Part shown: one piece after another, positions 1 to 7,066 of the stretch
How positions within the stretch are numbered: the stretch's first letter is position 1
How the letters are laid out: every line of letters starts with the position of its first letter
IMG/VR virus record: IMGVR_UViG_3300009001_003905
Coordinates: 1 to 26,026 of that record
DNA length: 26,026 nucleotides
Source: a virus
Reading direction: 5' to 3' (one strand)
Position numbers and translations under genes: made by a program
Notes under the pieces: generated by a model
What the model was told of the DNA's origin: nothing
Database searches by the model: none
What the model saw: the letters and a program-made list of their open reading frames with translations, nothing else

Positions 1-276
1 GGAAGTGTTGAGGCTGGCGATAAGATCGTTATCGTTAAGATCAATCCTCAAGATGTTGTGAGTGTTCCTAGTGACTGTAATTGCGAGAAACTTCGTACTT
101 GCAGATATGAAGTAGTCGGTGAGTATCAAGGCGAATTGCTCAAACCACTTTACAAGAGCGAGTTTGCTGAAGATGAATACCATGATGATGAAGATGATAG
201 CATCTACGACCAGTATGATGAAGATTACTGGGATCAGTATGATGAAGATGACGAAGAAGAATACGACGATTATTGA
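1..276 (+). CDS. rIIB-like protein, C-terminal part (5' end outside window)
   Basis: The reading frame is open from base 1 and ends at TGA 274-276, so the N-terminus lies outside the window. The visible part holds the block NPQDVVSVPSDCNCEKLRTC followed by RYEVV. From memory this resembles the C-terminus of phage rIIB-like proteins (consensus roughly NPxDVVSVPxDxxxxKLRTCRYxV). T4 rIIB affects lysis inhibition and phage exclusion, but the biochemical role of distant relatives is unknown. After this block comes a low-complexity acidic tail of about 38 residues rich in Asp, Glu and Tyr, with QYDED repeated. A GTG at 58 could be read as a start, but it falls inside the conserved block, so I treat the gene as continuing upstream. 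Base composition here is visibly less AT-rich than in most of the window. Confidence 0.55.
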   Translation, partial: GSVEAGDKIVIVKINPQDVVSVPSDCNCEKLRTCRYEVVGEYQGELLKPLYKSEFAEDEYHDDEDDSIYDQYDEDYWDQYDEDDEEEYDDY

Positions 277-290
277 TTCTGTGATTGGAA

Positions 291-333
291 GGGTGAGCAT
301 TTTGGGCTATGGCGGTTCGATCCCGCCGCATCC
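291..333 (+). other. tRNA acceptor/T-arm-like hairpin
   Basis: Bases 311-327 read GGCGG-TTCGATC-CCGCC, a perfect 5-bp stem with a 7-base TTCGATC loop, matching the T-arm (B-box) pattern of tRNAs. An outer 5-bp stem GGGTG (291-295) with CATCC (329-333) can form around it, giving an acceptor/T-arm minihelix shape with a 15-base bulge where the D and anticodon arms would be. No full cloverleaf can be drawn: the matching 7-base acceptor strand is absent about 70 bases upstream. It could be a tRNA remnant, a tRNA mimic, or a chance GC hairpin between genes. Confidence 0.3.
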
Positions 334-402
334 TCTTGAGCCGCAAATGATGGTGGCGTTCACTGTCCCGGTTCTTTGGTTGATTTGATAGGAATTTGAA
401 TT

Positions 403-1713
403 ATGACTACTTTTAGTAATGACCTTGGTTTTAACCCTTTTGACAAGACTAATGATGGGGCTAGTGAAGTAATGGGCGGGAAATTTCTCGACTCATTCGA
501 TCAACAGCATATCTTTTGCTACAACGGAAGTCCACGCAAAAAGATTAGCAGTATGAAGCATACGCAAAATATTACAGAGGTTTATGAAGCAAATAAAAAC
601 TCTGGTTCTGATGCTTACTTCTATATTAATGGTGGACGTAAGCAGTATGCGATTGATAAAATCGTCGCATGTTTCTGCGACATGGATGCTGGGCGTGATG
701 AAGAAGGTAAGTATTTTAAGCCTAGTATAGTAATGAAGCATAAGGAGCGGTTCCTACAAAAGATCAATGAATTTCCTGTGCCTCCTAGTTGGGTTGTTGA
801 TACTCGCAACGGTTATCAGTGTTACTGGATTCTTAATGCAAATGATCGTCAAGTTAATAAAACAACATGGAAGGGTGTGCAGAAAAAGTTGGCTAATCAT
901 TTTGGTGGAGATCCTCTTGCCATTAAGATTAATCAGATTTTCAGGGTTCCTTATACTTGGTGGCGTAAAGGTTGGGAAGGTAAGGCTCCTTACTTTACCA
1001 GTATCCTCAAGGGTAGCACAGGTAATACTGTGGCATTTAATGATCTCAAGAACACTCTTGAAGGAACATCGGCAAATATTGACTATCGCAAGATCAACAA
1101 AAGCAGTAATGCTTGGTTTGATGCTTGGAAGGTAGTCTCCGACGAGGCTGCTGCTAATGGTACTCCAATAGAAAAAATGAGTTATCAAGATCAAAGAAAA
1201 TGGCATCGTAAAGTTGCTGATGTTGTTTTTCAAGCATCTTACGGTCAGGAAATGCCAAAACCAACACCAACCCCTATGCTTGAAGATTATCCTAAAGAAC
1301 AGTGGCCTGTTAATCAATTTGCTTTACATGATAATCTTGTAGACTATCGTAATCCTAATAATAGCGATTCTATTATTGATCATGCAATTACTGATCACGC
1401 AAAAGCTGTGCTTAAAAGATTAAGTCAGGAAAGGGTTGATGAATTAGTAAATAAGTATGAAAATAACAGAACCACTGGTGAACCTCAACCAGTAGCCACT
1501 CTCGCTGGTTCTGATATGCCTGTGTACGATCCACACAAGGTTCTGCCAAGCGTTGATTTAAACGCTGACACTCAGCAGACGTTCCTTTTAAAGAAAACCG
1601 TAGAGTTCCTCAACCAAGTCTCTACACCACTATGGTTCAGTAAGAATCACTTCCTGAGCCGAGCGGCTAGAGAACTGGCTGACGAGATTAGTGATAAGTT
1701 CTGTGTAGGTTGA
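403..1713 (+). CDS. RepB/AEP-like DNA primase
   Basis: A 436-aa protein whose N-terminal 200 residues resemble archaeo-eukaryotic primases of the RepB-like phage/plasmid type. FCDMDAG (91-97) supplies the DxD metal site (D93, D95). TRNGYQCYW (134-142) sits where the small-residue-x-His or GxGxQxYW motif is expected. DPLAIKINQIFRVP (170-183) supplies the third acidic residue and the conserved RVP stretch. Such enzymes make primers or start replication. The C-terminal half (after about 215) shows no motif I recognise and no Walker A, so no helicase is fused to it. An AGGA at about 390 precedes the ATG. The catalytic His of many AEPs is Gln139 here, a variant I believe occurs in phage relatives. 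Function is inferred from motifs only. Confidence 0.6.
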   Translation: MTTFSNDLGFNPFDKTNDGASEVMGGKFLDSFDQQHIFCYNGSPRKKISSMKHTQNITEVYEANKNSGSDAYFYINGGRKQYAIDKIVACFCDMDAGRDEEGKYFKPSIVMKHKERFLQKINEFPVPPSWVVDTRNGYQCYWILNANDRQVNKTTWKGVQKKLANHFGGDPLAIKINQIFRVPYTWWRKGWEGKAPYFTSILKGSTGNTVAFNDLKNTLEGTSANIDYRKINKSSNAWFDAWKVVSDEAAANGTPIEKMSYQDQRKWHRKVADVVFQASYGQEMPKPTPTPMLEDYPKEQWPVNQFALHDNLVDYRNPNNSDSIIDHAITDHAKAVLKRLSQERVDELVNKYENNRTTGEPQPVATLAGSDMPVYDPHKVLPSVDLNADTQQTFLLKKTVEFLNQVSTPLWFSKNHFLSRAARELADEISDKFCVG

Positions 1714-1738
1714 TTTTGAAGTGGCTACGGGGTATAAT
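1710..1738 (+). promoter_or_regulatory. sigma70-type promoter nested in a terminator
   Basis: TTGATT (1710-1715), a 17-base spacer, and a perfect TATAAT (1733-1738). The -35 overlaps the primase stop codon and the -10 lies at the end of the left arm of the terminator hairpin. The expected start, near 1745, would be inside the hairpin loop, so transcripts from here would not carry the full terminator stem. It would drive the 1788 gene and those after it. Confidence 0.5.
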
Positions 1739-1775
1739 GTAGTAGTCCGTTGTACCTCGTAGCCCTTCATTTTTT
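1723..1775 (+). terminator. Rho-independent terminator after primase
   Basis: GGCTACGGGGTA (1723-1734) pairs with TACCTCGTAGCC (1753-1764) through 12 bp with one G-T pair, around an 18-base loop. CTTCA and then TTTTTT (1770-1775) follow. It lies directly after the primase stop and before the ribosome binding site GGAG (1778-1781) of the next gene. Confidence 0.75.
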
Positions 1776-1787
1776 CTGGAGACAATT

Positions 1788-2195
1788 ATGCATCAAGACC
1801 CAGAACACAACGATTACGATGATGATGAATATAATTATTATCCAGAATATAATGATTATAGCTATCCATACGCTAAAAAATTTGATTTAAATTGGGCTGC
1901 TTGGGAAGAATGGCTGTCTGATGCAATCAAAGAAATTGCTAATGAAAAAGATAACGTATGGCTGTTTGGTGGGTATAAACCACTATCAAAAAAAGGCAAT
2001 CCAACAAGTAAAAAACTAGACGATAAGTATTTTATGTACCTTGGTAATAACCAATATGATGAAGCAGTTTGGAAAACAAAATATTTCGATATCAATGAAC
2101 TAGAACTACAATATAAAAATCATTTAGCCAGTAATGCATCTTATTTTTTGAAACAGCCAATGTATTACAGAGGAATGTTCGATAACCTAAATTAA
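1788..2195 (+). CDS. Acidic Tyr/Asp-rich small protein of unknown function
   Basis: A 135-aa protein I do not recognise. The first 30 residues are a low-complexity stretch of Asp, Glu, Tyr and Asn, similar in flavour to the acidic tail of the rIIB-like protein upstream. The rest is a compact Trp/Tyr-rich region with WAAWEEWLSDAIKEIA near residues 36-51 and a WLFGGYKPLSKKG stretch. There is no signal peptide or membrane segment. GGAG (1778-1781) lies 6 bases before the ATG, and the gene follows a terminator/promoter pair, so it probably heads a new transcript that continues through the small genes to ruvB. Confidence 0.7.
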   Translation: MHQDPEHNDYDDDEYNYYPEYNDYSYPYAKKFDLNWAAWEEWLSDAIKEIANEKDNVWLFGGYKPLSKKGNPTSKKLDDKYFMYLGNNQYDEAVWKTKYFDINELELQYKNHLASNASYFLKQPMYYRGMFDNLN

Positions 2196-2200
2196 GAGAC

Positions 2201-2638
2201 ATGAATATGAGTAATGGATGGTTAGAGGTTATGAACCTTGAAAAGCTGGTAAAATTTAGTCGTAAAGTAATCTACTATAATTTTGACGAAAGCCATAGTA
2301 AACTGGACGATGAAAGTTTCATGGAGAAAATAGAAAATATATCAAATAAAAAAGACGATGAAGAAATGGAACGAGTCTTGCCATATAAAGAAATAGAAGC
2401 AATATTTGGTGAATTCTTGCATAGAAAAATGAGTAAAGAAACAAAGAAAAAAGCATGGTTTATTAAAGAAAAAGACTACAATATAATTCTTGAACAATTA
2501 TCTGAACGTATGGTTTCTAACATTGTCAGGGGTTTAGTTAACAAGGGTTTGGTTGAGTCGGCTTTTGATGACGAAAAAAACGAATTTGTATTTTGGGTAA
2601 AAGGCAATGACAACAAAAGAAAAGAAAAAGAAAAGTAA
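2201..2638 (+). CDS. Hypothetical charged protein, possible winged-helix C-terminus
   Basis: A 145-aa Lys/Glu-rich protein. The stretch from about residue 90 to 133 (beginning YNIILEQLSERMVSNIVRGL, then a two-strand-like EFVFWV end) has the helix-helix-hairpin look of a small winged-helix domain, but no family is recognised. The ATG at 2201 or the one at 2207 (MSNGW) could be the start. The gene begins 5 bases after the previous stop. Its Lys-rich tail overlaps the start of the zinc-ribbon gene at 2607 by 32 bases, so the two are probably translated together. It could be a DNA-binding accessory factor, but that is a guess. Confidence 0.65.
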   Translation: MNMSNGWLEVMNLEKLVKFSRKVIYYNFDESHSKLDDESFMEKIENISNKKDDEEMERVLPYKEIEAIFGEFLHRKMSKETKKKAWFIKEKDYNIILEQLSERMVSNIVRGLVNKGLVESAFDDEKNEFVFWVKGNDNKRKEKEK

Positions 2639-3107
2639 AACAATAGTTTTAAAACCAGCTTCTAAAGATATATACTATGAGTATGTTTGTCCTAAGTGTG
2701 GATGCAATCATTGGATCAATCATAAAGAGGCGTGTACTAAAAATTTTAAAATTGTCTGCGATTGCGATATAACCATTCGGCCAAAAAGAATAGTTGACAC
2801 AAAAATAATCTACGCGAAATCTAAAAAACCAAGTAGTCCAGAACCAGTTGAGCCACTTGAAAATAATGAACCGCCAACAGATAATAAAACAGAAGATGTG
2901 GCAGAGAATTCTTCACATCAAAAAGAATCAGACATTAATTTGGATGATCATGTATTAAGTGAGGCTTCAAAGATTTTAGTTGGGTACGGATATGAAGATA
3001 ATGAAGCAGATGATTTGATTAGAAAAGCATTTGAGTTAGAAAAACAAAACGACATTTCTATATTGGTTAAAGCAGTATTAAAGGGAATTGGAGTAGATCA
3101 TGATTAA
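2607..3107 (+). CDS. Zinc-ribbon protein with RuvA domain III-like C-terminus
   Basis: A 166-aa protein in three parts. The N-terminal Lys-rich segment is followed by a probable zinc ribbon (VCPKCGC at 27-33, then CDCD at 51-54). A Pro/Glu/Asn-rich linker (about 74-110) follows. The C-terminal helical domain (about 114-163) contains LSEASKILVGYGYEDNEADD then LIRKAF, with a second helix ILVKAVLKGIG. This resembles the three-helix domain III of RuvA (pattern EALxxLGYxxxEAxxAL...IRxAL), which tethers RuvA to RuvB. The next gene is a RuvB and starts 8 bases before this stop, so translational coupling is likely. RuvA domains I and II, which bind the junction, are absent. I infer an adapter that loads or tethers the phage RuvB. 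The domain III call rests on pattern resemblance and context. Confidence 0.5.
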   Translation: MTTKEKKKKSKTIVLKPASKDIYYEYVCPKCGCNHWINHKEACTKNFKIVCDCDITIRPKRIVDTKIIYAKSKKPSSPEPVEPLENNEPPTDNKTEDVAENSSHQKESDINLDDHVLSEASKILVGYGYEDNEADDLIRKAFELEKQNDISILVKAVLKGIGVDHD

Positions 3108-3999
3108 TTCTATTAGGCCCACTAGTTTCGATGATATTATTGGTCAGGAAGATACCATAAAGCGTCTACGCATCATGTCTAATGGCTGTAAAAGTTCGGG
3201 TCAGGTGATGCCTCATATTTTAATAGATGGCCCTCCCGGCCTTGGTAAGACCACTATAGCGAGTGCTATAGCCAATGAGTTAGGTGTGAATCTGTATACG
3301 GTGAACGCTGCTGCTGTGCGAACTATAAAAAATATTATTCCGTATCTGATGAATTTAGAGCCAAGATCAGTTCTTTTTATAGACGAAATTCACAGGCTGC
3401 CAAAATTAGTAGAAGAATTTTTATATCCAGTTATGGAAGATTTCAGAATAGATATGCTAGTAGAGAATAAACCGGATAGTATTGATCTGCCGGTGTTTAC
3501 TATGGTTGGAGCAACTACTAGTGGTGGAAGTTTAAGCCAGCCATTTTATGATCGTTTCACAATGAAAGAGCATCTTTCTTTTTATAGCGATAATGTCTTA
3601 GCTAAACTGGTAAGGTCGAATGCGGATAAACTAGGACTATCTTTAACCGATAGTCAGATGGTTTCTATAGCCGAGCGAAGTAAAGGAACTCCTAGAATTT
3701 TAAATGCTAGGCTACAATGGTATAAAAATTATGTCGAATCTTATCCAGAAGATAAAGATGATATAGATAAAATTTTTAATAGTCAGGGTATTGACTCTAA
3801 TGGTTTTGACTGTAATGATAAGTTATATATTGAAATATTAAAAAAGAATAGAACTAATCCTTTAGGCTTAAAAGCTATATCCAGCATGACAGGTATTGCT
3901 ATGGAAACTATTGAAAACAGTATTGAGCCTTATATGGTTAGAAAGGGATATGTTATTAGAACACAAAAGGGTAGATTACTAAATACAAGAAATCTATGA
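3100..3999 (+). CDS. ruvB: RuvB-like Holliday junction branch-migration ATPase
   Basis: A 299-aa AAA+ ATPase that follows RuvB closely along its length. It shows RPTSFDDIIGQ (6-16), Walker A GPPGLGKT (44-51), Walker B LFIDEIHR (92-99), LYPVMEDFRID (108-118), sensor 1 VGATT (136-140), the arginine finger in YDRF (R152), sensor 2 GTPRI (196-200) and a C-terminal winged helix with IEPYMVRKGYVIRTQKGR (about 275-292). Bacterial RuvB, with RuvA, pumps DNA through Holliday junctions. The protein is about 35 residues shorter than bacterial forms. The hairpin between FRID and DLPVF, which contacts RuvA domain III in E. coli, is about four residues shorter. No RuvC is visible in the window. It lies downstream of the RuvA-III-like gene and overlaps the first sugar gene by an ATGA. 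Confidence 0.93.
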   Translation: MINSIRPTSFDDIIGQEDTIKRLRIMSNGCKSSGQVMPHILIDGPPGLGKTTIASAIANELGVNLYTVNAAAVRTIKNIIPYLMNLEPRSVLFIDEIHRLPKLVEEFLYPVMEDFRIDMLVENKPDSIDLPVFTMVGATTSGGSLSQPFYDRFTMKEHLSFYSDNVLAKLVRSNADKLGLSLTDSQMVSIAERSKGTPRILNARLQWYKNYVESYPEDKDDIDKIFNSQGIDSNGFDCNDKLYIEILKKNRTNPLGLKAISSMTGIAMETIENSIEPYMVRKGYVIRTQKGRLLNTRNL

Positions 4000-4808
4000 A
4001 AACCGCTCTCTGCTTATCTGGTCAATCAAGAACATTTGAAAAATGTTTTGAAAGTCAATATAATCATATTATTCAGCCACTAAATGCGGATGTTTTTATT
4101 CATACTTGGACTTTTAGTGGTCATTCAGACATACATTCTACACATAATAATAATTATGATATATTCAAATATAAAGAATATGTAGAATCATATAGTCATA
4201 TAACCCCTGTAGAAAATATAATTTCATGTTATAAGCCCAAGAAAATTTTAATAGAACATCCTGATTACGATTTTTTTATTCAAAAAATTAAGAAGTCTTA
4301 TAGACATAATAAAAAAACAAATGATTTTGAATATAAATTATTTGGTAATGAAAATAACTACAAATGGTTTAATGTATTGATGATGTATTACGGCATATAT
4401 ATGAGTAATAAATTGAAATGCAATTATGAAAAAAAGAAAAATATGCAATACGATTTAGTAATAAGGTCTAGGATGGATTTGTTTTTCGAAAAATTTAATA
4501 TAAATAATCAAGACAACCATAATATTACACTACCCCCTAATGAGGATATAGATATTGTCTTTGATGAACATATGAAAAAGCAATTATTAGATGTTGGTCC
4601 GAAATTTATGCCAAACGATAAATTTGCATATGGAGGATCAAAGCAAATGGATTATTATTCATCTGCATATTTATTTTTTGATAAAGATGTCGATTACTAC
4701 CCACACCACGGAGAGGCTGTCATTACAGAGCATTTATGGGATAAAAACCATTCAGAATATAAAGAAATAAACATTAATAACAATATAAGAATGAAAATTC
4801 AAAGATGA
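3996..4808 (+). CDS. Glycosyltransferase-like protein (ALCLSGQSRTF type)
   Basis: A 270-aa protein. It opens with a beta strand and loop ALCLSGQSRTF (4-14), then ADVFIHTW (31-38). The motif YDLVIRSRMDLFF (152-164) lies in the middle. Proteins with this layout occur in polysaccharide loci and in large viruses and are thought to be GT-A-like glycosyltransferases, with RSRMD near the donor site. The acceptor and donor cannot be told from sequence. The start ATG overlaps the ruvB stop (ATGA) and its own stop overlaps the next start (ATGA), placing it first in the sugar operon. It is very AT-rich and Asn/Lys/Tyr-rich like its neighbours. Confidence 0.6.
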   Translation: MKTALCLSGQSRTFEKCFESQYNHIIQPLNADVFIHTWTFSGHSDIHSTHNNNYDIFKYKEYVESYSHITPVENIISCYKPKKILIEHPDYDFFIQKIKKSYRHNKKTNDFEYKLFGNENNYKWFNVLMMYYGIYMSNKLKCNYEKKKNMQYDLVIRSRMDLFFEKFNINNQDNHNITLPPNEDIDIVFDEHMKKQLLDVGPKFMPNDKFAYGGSKQMDYYSSAYLFFDKDVDYYPHHGEAVITEHLWDKNHSEYKEININNNIRMKIQR

Positions 4809-5338
4809 TTCATAAATATATTACTGTTGGCGGCTCGGGAACTAGAATGAAAGATATATCCCATGTAGACAAACAAAATCTATATTATTATAATAAGCAA
4901 ATTATAGAATGGATATTAGAAATATTTCCCGATGCTAAAATTGTAGGCGAAAATAAAACTGAGTCAAGAAAAGAGACTTTAAAATTAATTCCGATAAAAG
5001 ATAATGTGCTAATTATAGACTGCGACATTATACCATTCGGTATTGATTTATCAAAAATCGATATTAACAGCAATTGTGTTTATGTTTTTAATTCTAATAA
5101 AGATAAATATGGATCTATTATATTAAAGGACAATAAGATTTACAAAACCAGTGAAAGAGATAATATATCAAATATTAAATGTAGCGGTATTTATTTTTGT
5201 AAAAATTTAGAAAAAAATATTGAAGAAATGGAAGATAATAGTATTGTATCTAGTATGAATGGAGCTAATGTTGTATTTGAAAATACATTTAAAAGGCTGG
5301 GCGACATACAAGATTATTATGAAGCAATAGGAATTTAA
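4805..5338 (+). CDS. Compact sugar/NTP nucleotidyltransferase
   Basis: A 177-aa protein with the nucleotide-binding signature GGSGTRM (9-15) of the NTP_transferase family. The strand LIIDCDI (69-75) follows, in which D72 or D74 is the probable metal ligand, then a core with KCSGIYFC typical of the second half of these folds. Such enzymes make CDP-, GDP-, UDP- or dTDP-activated compounds from a phosphorylated substrate and an NTP. The protein is shorter than the usual 230-290 residues, so it is a minimal version. The next gene encodes a phosphatase-kinase fusion, so a phosphorylate-then-activate pathway is plausible. The substrate is unknown. Confidence 0.7.
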   Translation: MIHKYITVGGSGTRMKDISHVDKQNLYYYNKQIIEWILEIFPDAKIVGENKTESRKETLKLIPIKDNVLIIDCDIIPFGIDLSKIDINSNCVYVFNSNKDKYGSIILKDNKIYKTSERDNISNIKCSGIYFCKNLEKNIEEMEDNSIVSSMNGANVVFENTFKRLGDIQDYYEAIGI

Positions 5339-5344
5339 TTATCG

Positions 5345-6310
5345 ATGAGAATAGTGGTATGTGTAGATTTTGACGGAACTTTAGCATTAGGTAATAAGGG
5401 ATATATTACACTAGCTGAACCAAATTATAAGTTAATTGAAAGATTGCAAAATCTAAAAAAAACTATAAATCCATATATCAAAATTGTTACGGCTAGAGGA
5501 GCTAAAAATAATCTTAAATACAAAGAAAAACAAAAAAAGTATCAGCACCTAATCGAGCAATTTTGTAATATGTATGATATTCCATATGACGAAATATCTT
5601 TTAATAAAGAATATGCTGATATTTATGTAGACGATATGACAATAGATCAACATTCAGAATTTACTGGACAAATCAGCCCTATAACTTTAAATAACATTAT
5701 ATTCACAGAGAAGGCTGTGATTAAGAAAAGCCAATCTTCTTTGTTTGAAAAACAGTGGTATGATCTGGCTAACAAGAAATTTAACACACCGCAAGTATTA
5801 TTTTGCAATGACGAAACAATTATTACAGAAAGATTACTTGATACCCAAAAGGTGGATATGCAAGATTATATTGATCTACTAAGACAATTCCAGAATTCAA
5901 CAATAAATAATTATAATTATGATACATATTTAAATAACATAATTATAGATGAAAATTTATCTAAAAATGGTAAAGATATTATCTTAGAAATTCAACACAA
6001 AGAATTAAAGCCAACTTTTTTCCATGGAGACTTCAGCGTAGATAATATATTAAAAGTTAATAATAGTTTATTTATGATAGATCCTAATTATAAATATATA
6101 TTTGGAAACTATATTACAGACGCTGCGAAACTTTATTTTTCTATTGTTGCATATGAAAAAAATATTCATAAAGCAGATCAACTTGTCAAAGAATTTGGTA
6201 AAGATGTAATGGCATATGCTATTCCAGAAGGGCTGAGAGTCTGTAAATATAAAAAGAACTACATTAGTATTGTTAATAATATTGCCGAAATATATAAGAG
6301 AGTAGGATAA
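5345..6310 (+). CDS. HAD phosphatase fused to APH-like small-molecule kinase
   Basis: A 321-aa two-domain protein. Residues 1-110 are a small HAD domain: DFDGT (8-12) with nucleophile D8, motif II VTARG (48-52), and the acidic motif YVDDM (94-98). Residues about 120-321 are an aminoglycoside phosphotransferase/choline kinase-like domain: catalytic loop HGDFSVDNIL (227-236) with D229 and N234, and the metal-binding MIDPN (244-248). Similar kinases in capsule loci phosphorylate sugars or small substrates before activation by a nucleotidyltransferase, and here such an enzyme is encoded immediately upstream. It starts 6 bases after that stop, and the DUF6065 gene starts directly after its own stop. 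Having both domains in one chain suggests they work on the same metabolite. The exact substrate is unknown. Confidence 0.75.
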   Translation: MRIVVCVDFDGTLALGNKGYITLAEPNYKLIERLQNLKKTINPYIKIVTARGAKNNLKYKEKQKKYQHLIEQFCNMYDIPYDEISFNKEYADIYVDDMTIDQHSEFTGQISPITLNNIIFTEKAVIKKSQSSLFEKQWYDLANKKFNTPQVLFCNDETIITERLLDTQKVDMQDYIDLLRQFQNSTINNYNYDTYLNNIIIDENLSKNGKDIILEIQHKELKPTFFHGDFSVDNILKVNNSLFMIDPNYKYIFGNYITDAAKLYFSIVAYEKNIHKADQLVKEFGKDVMAYAIPEGLRVCKYKKNYISIVNNIAEIYKRVG

Positions 6311-7066
6311 ATGAGCGATATAATAAAAGAAAACTGCATCGCACTGATAGCACATAATCATGCGTTTCAAACTCAGGAGAATATTGATAAATTATATTCA
6401 TCTCTAAAGGGTAATTTTAAACGAGACTGGTTCGTTAAACACGCATATTTCTGCCTACCTTTAGTTATGGGTAATCAGCATGGCTTTGTTCTTAAAAGTA
6501 TACATGATATAGAGGTAGAATGGTCTGGTGGAGATAGTCCAAACGATGTTAAAGTTACTTATTTAGATCCAGAAGATTTTGAAAAAAATAAAATAATACA
6601 ATCAATAAGTAGTCATTTCGGAATGGGTACTATCACGATACAAACAACATTTTCGTTGCGTACTCCAGATGGTGTTAATTTAATGACTATTAATCCACCA
6701 AATTCTTTTATTGATGGATTATATCATATGACAGGGGTGATAGAAACAGATAATCTAAGGAGGGATTTTACTTATAATATTAGGATTACAAGACCTAATT
6801 ATAAAATTAAAATATCTAAAGGAGATATTGTTGGTTGTGTAATACCATATCCAAGACACTTTATAGATCATTTTGAAATCAAAAATGGTGCAGATATATT
6901 ATCTCACGACCAGCTTGACGCAGAAATGAAATGCGGGGAAGCGCACGGTAATGAGAGAGGCGATTTAGACAAATACAAAAAGAACGGTAATGGTCGTAGA
7001 TATCATAACGGTGAAGATGTTTACGGCAATAAATTTAAAGATCACCAAACACATCTAGATGATTGA
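6311..7066 (+). CDS. DUF6065 family protein
   Basis: A 251-aa protein that fits my memory of DUF6065: AYFCLPLVMGNQHGF (45-59), EVEWSGG (68-74), a FGMGTITIQTTF stretch, RTPDGVNLM, then DGLYHMTGVIETD and SKGDIVGCVIPYPR. The beta-rich pattern suggests a single globular domain. The family has no known biochemistry that I can cite. The last 60 residues are a polar His/Asn/Gly/Lys-rich tail (from about 195) that looks disordered. The ATG follows directly on the upstream TAA. The downstream dioxygenase overlaps it by 8 bases. The pairing with a 2OG dioxygenase suggests the two act on the same metabolite. Confidence 0.7.
   Translation: MSDIIKENCIALIAHNHAFQTQENIDKLYSSLKGNFKRDWFVKHAYFCLPLVMGNQHGFVLKSIHDIEVEWSGGDSPNDVKVTYLDPEDFEKNKIIQSISSHFGMGTITIQTTFSLRTPDGVNLMTINPPNSFIDGLYHMTGVIETDNLRRDFTYNIRITRPNYKIKISKGDIVGCVIPYPRHFIDHFEIKNGADILSHDQLDAEMKCGEAHGNERGDLDKYKKNGNGRRYHNGEDVYGNKFKDHQTHLDD

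Noticed and set aside
262-335. Possible full tRNA ending with the T-arm at 311-327
   Set aside because: No 7-base acceptor strand complementary to 328-334 exists at the right distance upstream, and the D and anticodon arms cannot be drawn. Only the T-arm-like part is reported.
754-1317. Long minus-strand frame within the primase gene
   Set aside because: It is antisense to a gene with clear primase motifs and encodes no recognisable domain.
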